DNA of 26,278 nucleotides, taken from positions 1 to 26,278 of the forward strand of contig DASUKL010000073.1 in the NCBI GenBank assembly GCA_036278755.1, read 5' to 3'. Origin of the DNA: DASUKL01 sp036278755 (GTDB lineage: Bacteria; Chloroflexota; Limnocylindria; Limnocylindrales; CSP1-4). Made by a program: the position numbers and the translations under genes. Under the pieces are notes generated by a model. The model did no database searches, had not been told where the DNA came from, and saw only the letters and a program-made list of their open reading frames with translations. This document shows, piece after piece, positions 7,834 through 15,464 of this stretch (positions within the stretch are counted from its first letter, which is position 1; each line of letters starts with the position of its first letter).

Positions 7834-8538
7834 TCAGCGGCCCCGCAACCGACCGAGGACGGCCACGAGCAGCCCGAAGGCCGCGCCGAAGGCCAGGCCG
7901 GCCCGCCAATCGAAGAGGGGCCGGATGTCGCCCTCGACCCGGGCCGCGACGATGACCCCGGCCGCGGACTGTGGGCCCAGCTCCACCCGACCAGCGACCA
8001 CGGCCCCGGCCGCACCCTGGTCGAAGCGGACGCTGTGGCGCGCGCCCACGATCCGCGCCAAGCCCTGATGGATCTCCACCTGATCGGCCAGGGCCACGCC
8101 CAGGCCGCCCATGGTCAGGCCGATGCGCTCCCCGCGGGCCAGGCCGATGGCTCCCTGGCTGACCGTCACCTCGCCGCCGCGGACGATGCCCAGGCCGCCC
8201 TGCTTGACGTCGATCCGATCGGCCTGGGCCTGCCGCACGGCGCCCTGGGTCACGCTGATGGCCTGGGCCGAGAGGTGAGCCGACGACCGCCCCCGGGCCA
8301 CGGCCCGGTCGACCGCCGGGCCGATCGCGGACTCGGCGGCGGGCTTGGCAGGAGGGTCGGCTGCCTCGGGGTTCGGCTCCACGTCCGCCTGGGCCCGGCG
8401 CGGGGCTCGGCGCGGGCTCACCCTTGGGCTCGGGCTCGGGACTCGCGCGGGTCCGTTCGTCCGGTCGGTCGCTCGGGTCGCTTCGGTCGCTTCCGTCCCT
8501 CCGGCGGTCTGGTCGGTCTTGGCCTTGCGAGCAGGCAT
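7834..8538 (-). CDS. Repeat protein with C-terminal membrane anchor (15-residue solenoid-like repeats), unknown function
   Basis: The ATG at 8538 (MPARKAKTDQ) has GAGGTG 6 bases upstream and yields 234 residues; the frame is open further but without ribosome site. Residues 1-90 are low-complexity, rich in Ala, Pro, Arg and Thr. Residues 94-205 consist of about seven repeats of 15-16 residues with the pattern [IV]x[VLF]xQG[GA]xGxxxxxx, for example IDVKQGGLGIVRGGE (109-123), VTVSQGAIGLARGER (124-138) and VRFDQGAAGAVVAGR (170-184). Such alternation with a glycine-rich turn would suit a beta-solenoid. A single hydrophobic helix follows at 212-229 and the protein ends GRLRGR, so it is tail-anchored with the repeats probably on the cytoplasmic side. 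I do not recognise a named family. It lies upstream of the wbp operon and divergent from the DUF3048 gene. Confidence 0.8.
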   Translation of the reverse strand: MPARKAKTDQTAGGTEATEATRATDRTNGPARVPSPSPRVSPRRAPRRAQADVEPNPEAADPPAKPAAESAIGPAVDRAVARGRSSAHLSAQAISVTQGAVRQAQADRIDVKQGGLGIVRGGEVTVSQGAIGLARGERIGLTMGGLGVALADQVEIHQGLARIVGARHSVRFDQGAAGAVVAGRVELGPQSAAGVIVAARVEGDIRPLFDWRAGLAFGAAFGLLVAVLGRLRGR

Positions 8539-8643
8539 GGGCGGCACCTCGCTGCGGGCCACCAAGCCTAACGCTCCGGGCGACGGGCCTCCAGCCGCAG
8601 TACGGCCGCACCGCAGCGCACAGGGCACGTACCATCAGCCGGC

Positions 8644-9915
8644 ATGTCCCCGTCACCCCATACCCCCTTCACCCTGTCCGGCGGTGTCCGTCGCCGCTGG
8701 CGACCGGCACTCGCCCTCTTCATCGTGACCCTGGCCATCGTCGCCGCCGCCGCCTGGCTCCTCCGGCGGCCGGGTCTGGGGGCCGACGTGGGGCTGGCCG
8801 TCGGACCGTCGGCCACGACCGCCGCCAGCGACGTCCCGACCGACGGGGCCAGCAGCACGCCGAGCCCGAGCCCCACGCTCAACCCGACCCCGACCCCGGT
8901 TCCGACACCCAGCCCCAGGCCCTCGCCCAGCCCCACGCCGATCGAGGCCACGACCAACGGCGTCTTCGTGCCTGCCGCCGAGGCCTCCCTGGCCACCCGG
9001 CACGTCATCGCCGTGATGATCGACGACCAGGCGGCGGCCCGACCGCAGTCCGGCCTCTCCGAGGCCGACATCGTCTACCAGGCTCCGGCCGAGGGCGGCA
9101 TCCCCCGCTACATGGCCCTCTTCCAGACCCAGACCCCGACCTCCATCGGCCCCGTCCGCAGCAGCCGGCTCTACTTCGTCGCCTGGGCCGAGGAGTGGCG
9201 GGCCCTCTACGTCCACGCGGGGGGCGCGCCCAACGCGCTGGCCGAGCTGCACCAGCAGAACGGTCGCCTCATCTACGATGGCGATGAGTTCCGCTGGGGC
9301 GGCGGGGCCGGCTACCTGTGGCGCATAACGACCCGCTACGCACCCCACAACGTCTACACCTCGGGGGCCAAGTTGGAGGCCCTGGCCAAGCGGCTGGGGG
9401 CCACGGCCGAGCAGACCGAGTCGCCCTGGACCTTCGTCGACGATCCGCCCCTGGCCCGCCGCCCGGTGGGCGGCTCGATCGTGGTGCCCTACCCGGAGAA
9501 CCGCATCCGCTACGTCTACGAGCGGACCACCGACCGCTACGTCCGCTCGGTGACCGGCGCCTCACCCCAGGTCGACGTCGGCGACACGGCCGTCGTGGCG
9601 CCGGCCGACGTGGTCATCCTGCGCCTGAGCCAGGCCCGCCTGGCCAACGCCCCCGGGCAGGAGAACAACATCAAGAAGGGCCGCCTGGACCTGGGCTATC
9701 TGGGCCACGGCCAGGCCACGGTCTTCGCCGGGGGCCAGGTCATCGCCGCGACGTGGTCGAAGGCGTCCCAGACCGCGCCCACGCTTCTGACCTACGCCAG
9801 CGGCCCGCTCAAGGGTCAGCCGGTGACTCTCGTGCGCGGCCAGGTCTTCGTCCAGGTCGTGCCCACGACGATGGCCGTGACCTGGACCGGCGGCCATCCG
9901 GCCAACCTGCGCTGA
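8644..9915 (+). CDS. DUF3048 (YerB-like) domain protein, membrane anchored
   Basis: The 423-residue protein has an N-terminal hydrophobic helix at about 22-40 after a basic GGVRRRWR stretch, so it is probably anchored with the bulk outside. Residues 68-100 form a Ser/Thr/Pro stalk. The N-terminal DUF3048 domain follows, with VIAVMIDDQAAARPQSGLSE (121-140), ADIVYQAPAEGGIPRYMALF (141-160) and IGPVRSSRLYF, which is diagnostic of the YerB family. The C-terminal DUF3048 half includes QENNIKKGRLDLGYLGHGQA and TWSKASQTAPT. The biochemical function of the family is not established; members are secreted or lipoproteins, but no lipobox is seen here. No Shine-Dalgarno precedes the ATG. A -10-like TACCAT at 8630-8635 ends 8 bases before the start, which would allow a leaderless mRNA. 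The gene is divergent from the solenoid gene and ends 15 bp from a convergent glycosyltransferase. Confidence 0.9.
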   Translation: MSPSPHTPFTLSGGVRRRWRPALALFIVTLAIVAAAAWLLRRPGLGADVGLAVGPSATTAASDVPTDGASSTPSPSPTLNPTPTPVPTPSPRPSPSPTPIEATTNGVFVPAAEASLATRHVIAVMIDDQAAARPQSGLSEADIVYQAPAEGGIPRYMALFQTQTPTSIGPVRSSRLYFVAWAEEWRALYVHAGGAPNALAELHQQNGRLIYDGDEFRWGGGAGYLWRITTRYAPHNVYTSGAKLEALAKRLGATAEQTESPWTFVDDPPLARRPVGGSIVVPYPENRIRYVYERTTDRYVRSVTGASPQVDVGDTAVVAPADVVILRLSQARLANAPGQENNIKKGRLDLGYLGHGQATVFAGGQVIAATWSKASQTAPTLLTYASGPLKGQPVTLVRGQVFVQVVPTTMAVTWTGGHPANLR

Positions 9916-9930
9916 GGGCCCTCCCGCGGC

Positions 9931-11211
9931 TCAGTGGCTGGGGAGCGACCCCGGTCCGTCGGCCGCGGCAGCGTAGACGCGGCGCGTCTCGCGGGCCACG
10001 TCCGACCAGGTCCGCCGCGGGCCCCGCGCTGCCCGCCGGGCGGCCCGCACGAGCTGCTCGCGGATGGGCCCCTCCCACAGGGCTCGCAGGGCGGCCGCCA
10101 GACGGGCCGCGTCGCCCGGCTCGACGATGATCCCGGCCCGACCCACGATCTCGGGCAGCGGCCCGGTGCGCGAGGCGATGACCGGCGTGCCGCAGGCCAG
10201 GGCCTCGATGACGCGCAGGCCGGTGCCCTCCGAGCGGGCCGGGTAGACGAACCCTCGCGCGCCGGCCAGGAGCGTGGCCAGCTCCTCGCTCGAGAGCTGG
10301 GACGGCAGGTGCACGAGGTCGGCCACGCCGTGCTGCTCGACCGACCGCAATAGGCCGGGCTCCTCGCCCTCGCCCGACGGGTCGCGAGCCAGGACGAGGT
10401 GCGGCGGCCAGCCCGGGCCGCTGCCCTGCTCGGTTCGCAGGCCGGCCAGGGCCCTGAGCAGGGTGGCCACATCCTTGCGCGCGTCGTAGCGGCCGCAGAA
10501 GACGACGTAGCGGGCCGGCAGGGCCAGGCGGGCGCGCAGGGCGGCCACGGCCGGCTGCTCGCCCGCCCCCAGAGCGAACTCGGGGTCGGCCGCCAGGGGC
10601 ACCACGCTGAGCTGGTCAGGCCGCAGGTGCAGCCGGCGGCGGGCGCTGGCCGCGGTCGCCTCGGAGCAGACGATGACCTTGCGGGCGTCGTGCAGGATGC
10701 GAGCCCGCAGGCGGTGCCCGAAGCGGGCCGCTCCCGATCGGGCGTAGACCTCGGGCAGCTCCCAGGGAGCCAGGTCGAGGACCGTGGCCACGACCGGCAG
10801 CCGCGACCCTAGCGGCACGGCCCCGCCTGCCGTGTGGAAGACGACGCCCGCGGCGCCGCTCTCGGCCGTGCCCCAGGCCGTGCCGACCTCCGCGCCGCGC
10901 AGCAGGAAGGCGTCGAGGGTCAACCCCGCTGAGCGGAAGACGCGGCTCGTGGGTGGGACCCGGCGCCGGCCGGCCACCGGCAGGCCCAGGGACTCCAGGC
11001 CGTCGGCCGGATCGGCCCGCAGGGTGCGCAGCAGGGCCACGAAGGACTCGCCGGCCAGCGGCTCGGCGGCGAAGGCCCGGAGCAGGCGATCGAGGTAGGC
11101 GGCCGTGATCGGCGTGCGCTCGGGCTCCTGGAGGGGGCGCAGGTCGATGACCACCCGGGTCCCGGGGGTCGGAGCCTCGGGCGTCGCAAGGTCGCTCAGG
11201 CGCGGGCTCAC
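9931..11211 (-). CDS. Glycosyltransferase, family 4 (GT-B)
   Basis: The GTG start at 11211 overlaps the stop of the upstream GT2 gene by 4 bp (GTGA), giving 426 residues. The N-terminal domain contains VVIDLRPLQEPERTPITAAY, as in GT4 mannosyl- or rhamnosyl-transferases that begin with IDLRPL. The donor-binding half has FCGRYDARKDVATLLRAL (238-255) and the E-x7-E motif as Glu328 and Glu336 in SEGTGLRVIEALACGTPV. It should work on the cytoplasmic face, adding a hexose to a lipid carrier or glycan. Pairing with a polyprenol-phosphate mannose synthase-like gene suggests mannose as a possible donor, but this is inference. The C-terminal 25 residues are Ala/Arg-rich. It ends 15 bp from the convergent DUF3048 gene, with no good terminator between. 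Confidence 0.9.
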   Translation of the reverse strand: MSPRLSDLATPEAPTPGTRVVIDLRPLQEPERTPITAAYLDRLLRAFAAEPLAGESFVALLRTLRADPADGLESLGLPVAGRRRVPPTSRVFRSAGLTLDAFLLRGAEVGTAWGTAESGAAGVVFHTAGGAVPLGSRLPVVATVLDLAPWELPEVYARSGAARFGHRLRARILHDARKVIVCSEATAASARRRLHLRPDQLSVVPLAADPEFALGAGEQPAVAALRARLALPARYVVFCGRYDARKDVATLLRALAGLRTEQGSGPGWPPHLVLARDPSGEGEEPGLLRSVEQHGVADLVHLPSQLSSEELATLLAGARGFVYPARSEGTGLRVIEALACGTPVIASRTGPLPEIVGRAGIIVEPGDAARLAAALRALWEGPIREQLVRAARRAARGPRRTWSDVARETRRVYAAAADGPGSLPSH

Positions 11212-12065
11212 CGTGGGTCCGGGGCGGAGGCGGGTCCGGCGGCCAGGGGGCCCCGACCGCGGAGCTCGTCCCAGCGCAGGCGGAGGACGACGAGGAGGGC
11301 CTCGGCCACGATGCGGCGCGACATCTTGCTCTGACCCAGGCGGCGGTCGGGGAAGACGATCGGGCGCTCGACGATGCGGGCGCCCAGGCGGTCGGCGAGG
11401 TAAGTCATCTCGATCTGGAACACGTAACCGCCGGCATGGACCCCCCGCCGTGGGAGGCGGGTCAGGAGGTCGGCCCGCCAGGCCTTGAAGCCGCCGGTCA
11501 GGTCGTGGACCGGGAGGCCGAGGACGACGCGGGCGAAGAGCGACCCGGCGCGGGAGATGACGCGGCGGGCCAGCCCCCAGTCGACCACGCCGCCGCCGGG
11601 CACGTAGCGCGAGCCGATGACCAGGTCGGCCCCGTCGAGAGCGGCCACGAGGCCGGGCAGGTAGCCGGGGTCGTGGGACCAGTCGGCATCCATCTGGACC
11701 ACCTGTCCGGCGCCGTCGCGCAGGGCGACTTCGAAGCCCGCCAGGTAGGCCCTTCCGAGGCCCTGCTTGGCCCGCCGATGGAGGACCCGTACCCGGGCGT
11801 CGCGCTCGGCCAGGGCGTCGGCCAGGCGGCCCGTGCCGTCCGGCGAATCGTCATCCACCACGAGCAGCGTGGCCGCCGGCAGCTGCTCGAGGATGGCCGT
11901 GGCGATGCCTTCGACGTTCGCGGCCTCCTGGTACGTCGGCAGGACGATCCAGGTCGGCCGCGCGGGCGGCGTTGGACGCGTGGCCGGCGTGGGCTGCTCG
12001 GCCGGCAGGGGCCGCTCGGCCGGCAGGGGCCGCTCGGCCGGCGGCGGGCTAGCGTGGGGATCCAT
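11208..12065 (-). CDS. Polyprenol monophosphomannose synthase-like glycosyltransferase, family 2
   Basis: The 285-residue protein matches the soluble dolichol-phosphate/polyprenol-phosphate mannose synthase plan. It has WIVLPTYQEAANVEGI (39-54), DDDSPDGTGRLAD at 71-83, MDADWSHDPGYLPGLV (125-140) with the metal-binding DAD, GSRYVPGGGVVDWGLARR, DLTGGFKAWR and FPDRRLGQSKMS. These features separate it from ordinary GT2 enzymes. The expected reaction is GDP-mannose (or UDP-glucose) plus polyprenyl phosphate to polyprenyl-phosphate-hexose, which feeds extracytoplasmic glycosyltransferases. There are no C-terminal membrane helices, so it is the short DPM1 type. The first 37 residues are Pro/Ala-rich with tandem repeats (ERPLPA) encoded by an 18-bp DNA repeat and are probably not catalytic. 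The gene starts 30 bp after the GH18 gene and is coupled to the following GT4. Confidence 0.9.
   Translation of the reverse strand: MDPHASPPPAERPLPAERPLPAEQPTPATRPTPPARPTWIVLPTYQEAANVEGIATAILEQLPAATLLVVDDDSPDGTGRLADALAERDARVRVLHRRAKQGLGRAYLAGFEVALRDGAGQVVQMDADWSHDPGYLPGLVAALDGADLVIGSRYVPGGGVVDWGLARRVISRAGSLFARVVLGLPVHDLTGGFKAWRADLLTRLPRRGVHAGGYVFQIEMTYLADRLGARIVERPIVFPDRRLGQSKMSRRIVAEALLVVLRLRWDELRGRGPLAAGPASAPDPR
11993..12046. repeat. 18-bp tandem repeat, three copies, inside the GT2 gene
   Basis: The unit GCCGCTCGGCCGGCAGGG is exact at 12011-12028. Near-exact copies lie at 11993-12010 (one change) and 12029-12046 (changes at the end). Read on the minus strand it encodes the repeated Pro-Ala-Glu-Arg-Pro-Leu segment at the N-terminus of the polyprenol-phosphate mannose synthase-like protein. 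The length is a multiple of three, so copy-number changes would preserve the frame. Confidence 0.85.
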
Positions 12066-12095
12066 CAGCCGGAGCTTACGCGAAGCCGGACGGTG

Positions 12096-15000
12096 TCAGT
12101 CCTCGACCTTGGCCCGCAGGGCGCTCAGGGTGGTCTGGGGCATGACCGTCGTGCCCCCCAGGCCCGTCAGCAGCGTCGGCCGCAGGGCCGCCACGGCGGC
12201 CGGGATCGAGGCCGGCAGGGAGCCGGGCGGCACGAGCACGATCGGCTGGCCCAGGGCGGAGGCCGCCAGGCCGTCCGGGAAGTCGTCGCCGCGGTCGACG
12301 AGGACGTTCGCGGCATGCCCGTACGTGGCGGCGATGAGGAGGGCCGTGGCATAGCGATCGCGGCCACCGTAGCGGACCACGCTCCACGGTCCCAGGGCGG
12401 CCACGCTGGCCTGGAGGGCGGCGCTGAAGACGGTCGTGCCGCCCAGGATGACGACCCGAGCGGGCCGCAGGCGGAGCAGCTCCTGACGCGTGCTCGTCGG
12501 CAGCGCGCCGGCCGCCGTCAGCAGCACCGGCCCCCCGTCGCGACCCGCCGCGGCCCCGCCGGTGAGGGCGTCCGGGATGTCGTAGCCGTTCACCAGGTAG
12601 ACCGCCGGCACGCCGGGGGCGAAGGCCTCCGCCGAGACGCGAGCCGCGGTGTCGTAGCGGTCGCGACCCCCGAGCCGCGTCGTCGACGCCGTCTTGGCCA
12701 GCTGGCCCAGGACCGCGTCGGAGATGACCGCGCTGCCGCCCAGGACGACGATGCGGGCGGGCTGGAGCCGGACCAGGGCGCTGGCCGTGGCGGCCGGCAC
12801 GGAGGTGGCCGTCACGAGGAGGAGTGGCCCGTCGCGATGAGCCGCTGCCGCGGCGCCGGAGAGCGCGTCGGGGAAGGCGGACCCGTTGGCCACGTAGACC
12901 GTGGGATGCGACCCGGCAGCGAACTTCGTGGCCACCGCGGCGGCCGTGGCGTAGCGATCCTGGCCGCCGATCCGCGACAGGTCCACGGTGTGCACCGCCA
13001 CCCCGAAACGGGCCAGCTGGGCGGCATCCACCGGATCCGCCGAGGGCAGGTTGTAGGTCACCCCGCCGCTGGTGGCGGTGATGCGCACCGCGTACGTCGC
13101 CGGCGGGAGCGCGACCCCTCCCAGGCGGCCGTCCCAGGTGTAGTGCTGGGCCCCGGCGGCCCGGCTGCCGAGGGCGATGCTCCCCGCCAGCGTGCCGTCG
13201 CTGCGGTAGACCTGGAGGGTCATGGCCGAGAAGGCCAGGCCGTTGCTCCAGTCGATCTCGAGCGTGTCGTGGAGGCCGTTGCCGTTGGGCGTCACCTCGC
13301 GCCAGGAAGCCCCGGCCGAGCCCAGACTGGCCGGCCCCTGGCCTGCGAAGGCCAGGCCGGTGATGCGCGCCGCGACCTGGGTCGCGTTGGGCGCCAGGGC
13401 CGGCGTGAGCCAATCCGTGCCGTCGAGGGCGGCCGCGGCCATCCACACGCCGACGAACGCGCCGTCGCCCACCACGCCCCAGCTCTTGAGGGGCCAGATC
13501 AGCTGGTACCAGGTGTAGTCGTCGGCTCGGACCGGGCCGCCGATGATGCGGCCCACGCTGCCGGCCGTGGCCTGGGCCAGGATGTTCGAGGAGCTCGAGG
13601 TGTCGGGCGACCAGCGCACGTTGACCCCGGGGCCGGCGGCCGTGACCCGGGCGAAGCCACCCACGGCCAGGCCCGACGGGGCGGCATAGACGTCGACCAC
13701 GTCCCAGCTCCCGATCGTCCCGGACGAGCTGTGGGCCCGGACGCGGAAAGCGTAGCCGTGGCCGGAGGTGCCGACGAAGGTCGCCCGGCTGGCGTTCGTG
13801 CCGCGCAACCAGTCGACGAAGGGACCGCCATCGGTCGAGACCTGGACGTCATAGGCGACGACGGTGGCGACCCGATCGGCGCCCTGCCAGGAGACGGTGA
13901 AGGCCTCGTCGGTCACGGTGCTGGGCAGGTTGGTGATGCCGGCCTTGGGCTGGTCGCCGGCGAACTTCGACACGAGGAGGTCGAAGAGCTCGTGATGGTC
14001 CCCTTCGTAGCCCAGGGCCCACATCCCGGCGCCCCGCAGGTCGGCGTCGTTGACCAGGTCGTAGCGCAGGCCCAGGCTCTGGACGTCGTCGTAGTAGAGC
14101 TCCCGCGTGACGGTGCCCGTGTGGCACGTCGTGGGGCCCTGGGCGTAGGTGATCCAGGGGCTCGACTCGGTGGCGTCCCAGCGCCGCGTGTTGCCCGGCA
14201 GGAGGTCGTCCATGACCTGGGCGTAGGTGGCCACGGCCGAGCAGGCGCTGGCCAGGACCGGGGCCCGGACGCCGCTGCCGCTGGTCGACCAGGCCCGCCC
14301 GTAGTAGGGCACGGCCAGGATCACCTTGGAGGGGCTGGTCAGGGAGAGGTAGTTGTTGATGGTGTCGGTCAGGTCGTAGGCCGAACCGCCCAGGGGATCG
14401 ACCGAGCCGGCCGTAGTGGAGGTGGCTGTGCGGTAGTCGTAGCCCATGATCACGACCGCGTCGGCGGCCCCGGTCGCGGTCAGCCCGGCGATGTCGTAGG
14501 TGCCCGGCCAGCCCATCGTGTCGACCGTCACCTGGAGGCCCTTCTGGCGGGCGTCGAGGGTGCTTCGGATGCGTCGCACGAGATCGACGAAGTTCGCTCC
14601 CTGGCCGCTGGGGATGGGCTCGAAGTCGAGGTTCACGCCGTCCACGTGGCGCGCGACCACGGCGTTGGCGATGTTCGTGGCCAGGGTCTGGCGGTACGTC
14701 GCGTTCGATAGGAGGGTCGTCGTCGTGGTGCTCTGACCGGCCGTCCAGGCGAAGCGCTCCACGACCAGCACGACCCGCGTGCCACGAGCGTGGGCCGCGT
14801 CGATGACGCTGGTCAGGTCCTGGCTGCCCCAACCGGGCCAGCCCGGGCTCGTCGTGTCCAGGCTTCCGTTCGCGTTGGCGTTGATGGCGAAGTAGGCGAT
14901 CGTCGAGAGGGCGTCGTAGTCGAGCTGGGCGGTCTTCAGGGCCCAGTAGGGCAGGAAGCCGAAGACCTCCCGCCGCAGGCCGCCGGGGCTGACCGCGACC

Positions 15001-15389
15001 TGGGGTTGGACGGCCACCTGGGGCTGCGCGGCGACCTGGGAGCCAGCGCTCAGGCCGACCCCGGGGATGGGGATGGCCTGGGGCGCCTGACCGTCGACCG
15101 GCCACTGATCGCCGGGCCGCGGGGCGAAGGGCACCTGGACGGCTGCGCCCGGCGCGAACGACAGCGTGTCGTGAGCATGAGCCATGGCGTCGAGGTACAT
15201 CTGCGAGGGTTCCTGCGTCGCGCCCGGCGGGGCGGACGGCACGGCCTCCGAGCCGCCTCCGACGACCGATGAGGCCGCGGGCCCCGCCGGCACCGAGGCA
15301 CTGGCCACGATCGGCGGGGCGCCGAGGCTCGCGGCGACCAGGGCCACGAGGAAGGGTGTCAGGAGGCGGGCGAGAGGTCGACGGAGCAC
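12096..15389 (-). CDS. Secreted GH18-family protein with SH3-like, FlgD-Ig-like and three CWB2 repeats
   Basis: This 1097-residue protein starts at a GTG (15389) and has a signal peptide at 1-30. A Pro/Ala region with QVAAQPQVAVQPQVAV follows, then a GH18 domain at about 141-475. Its catalytic motif DGVNLDFE (250-257) retains the acid Glu257, with Asn at the second Asp of DxxDxDxE, as in SleL/YaaH-type spore peptidoglycan glucosaminidases. The MWALGYEGD segment (456-464) marks the end of the barrel. A fibronectin III-like domain lies near 490-570 and an SH3-like segment near 585-650 (VNVRWSPDTSSSSNIL). A FlgD-type Ig domain follows near 697-775 (REVTPNGNGLHDTLEI), and three CWB2 repeats lie at about 804-900, 905-1000 and 1006-1095, each with GG[RQ]DRY and a FPD- or IPD-type core. 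It is predicted to be a wall-bound glycan hydrolase, possibly acting on peptidoglycan or chitin-like polymer. It is followed 30 bp later by the GT2 gene. Confidence 0.92.
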   Translation of the reverse strand: MLRRPLARLLTPFLVALVAASLGAPPIVASASVPAGPAASSVVGGGSEAVPSAPPGATQEPSQMYLDAMAHAHDTLSFAPGAAVQVPFAPRPGDQWPVDGQAPQAIPIPGVGLSAGSQVAAQPQVAVQPQVAVSPGGLRREVFGFLPYWALKTAQLDYDALSTIAYFAINANANGSLDTTSPGWPGWGSQDLTSVIDAAHARGTRVVLVVERFAWTAGQSTTTTTLLSNATYRQTLATNIANAVVARHVDGVNLDFEPIPSGQGANFVDLVRRIRSTLDARQKGLQVTVDTMGWPGTYDIAGLTATGAADAVVIMGYDYRTATSTTAGSVDPLGGSAYDLTDTINNYLSLTSPSKVILAVPYYGRAWSTSGSGVRAPVLASACSAVATYAQVMDDLLPGNTRRWDATESSPWITYAQGPTTCHTGTVTRELYYDDVQSLGLRYDLVNDADLRGAGMWALGYEGDHHELFDLLVSKFAGDQPKAGITNLPSTVTDEAFTVSWQGADRVATVVAYDVQVSTDGGPFVDWLRGTNASRATFVGTSGHGYAFRVRAHSSSGTIGSWDVVDVYAAPSGLAVGGFARVTAAGPGVNVRWSPDTSSSSNILAQATAGSVGRIIGGPVRADDYTWYQLIWPLKSWGVVGDGAFVGVWMAAAALDGTDWLTPALAPNATQVAARITGLAFAGQGPASLGSAGASWREVTPNGNGLHDTLEIDWSNGLAFSAMTLQVYRSDGTLAGSIALGSRAAGAQHYTWDGRLGGVALPPATYAVRITATSGGVTYNLPSADPVDAAQLARFGVAVHTVDLSRIGGQDRYATAAAVATKFAAGSHPTVYVANGSAFPDALSGAAAAAHRDGPLLLVTATSVPAATASALVRLQPARIVVLGGSAVISDAVLGQLAKTASTTRLGGRDRYDTAARVSAEAFAPGVPAVYLVNGYDIPDALTGGAAAGRDGGPVLLTAAGALPTSTRQELLRLRPARVVILGGTTVFSAALQASVAALGPWSVVRYGGRDRYATALLIAATYGHAANVLVDRGDDFPDGLAASALGQPIVLVPPGSLPASIPAAVAALRPTLLTGLGGTTVMPQTTLSALRAKVED

Positions 15390-15404
15390 GGCCTCAGGAT
15401 AGGT

Positions 15405-15418
15405 CCCTGGTGCCAGGG
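15405..15418. promoter_or_regulatory. Inverted repeat upstream of the GH18 gene
   Basis: CCCTGG (15405-15410) and CCAGGG (15413-15418) form a 6-bp inverted repeat with a 2-base centre, 16 bases upstream of the GTG start of the GH18 gene. Just downstream, TATCCT on the minus strand (15401-15396) resembles a -10 box ending 6 bases before the start codon. If it is a promoter, the repeat would sit in the -10/-35 spacer, suiting an operator, and the transcript would be leaderless. This is weak, purely sequence-based evidence. Confidence 0.25.
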
Positions 15419-15464
15419 TTCACCACCACTCGATGGTCCCAGACGAGCGCCGGTCCGGCGGCCC

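Noticed and set aside
9912..9934. Terminator between the convergent DUF3048 and GT4 genes
   Set aside because: Only a 5-bp CTGAG/CTCAG pairing and the self-palindrome GAGGGCCCTC are visible, too weak to call.
11436..14711. A 1091-codon open frame on the plus strand antisense to the GH18 gene
   Set aside because: It is Gly/Arg/Val-rich without recognisable domains and mirrors the GH18/CWB2 coding sequence; long antisense frames are expected in very GC-rich DNA.
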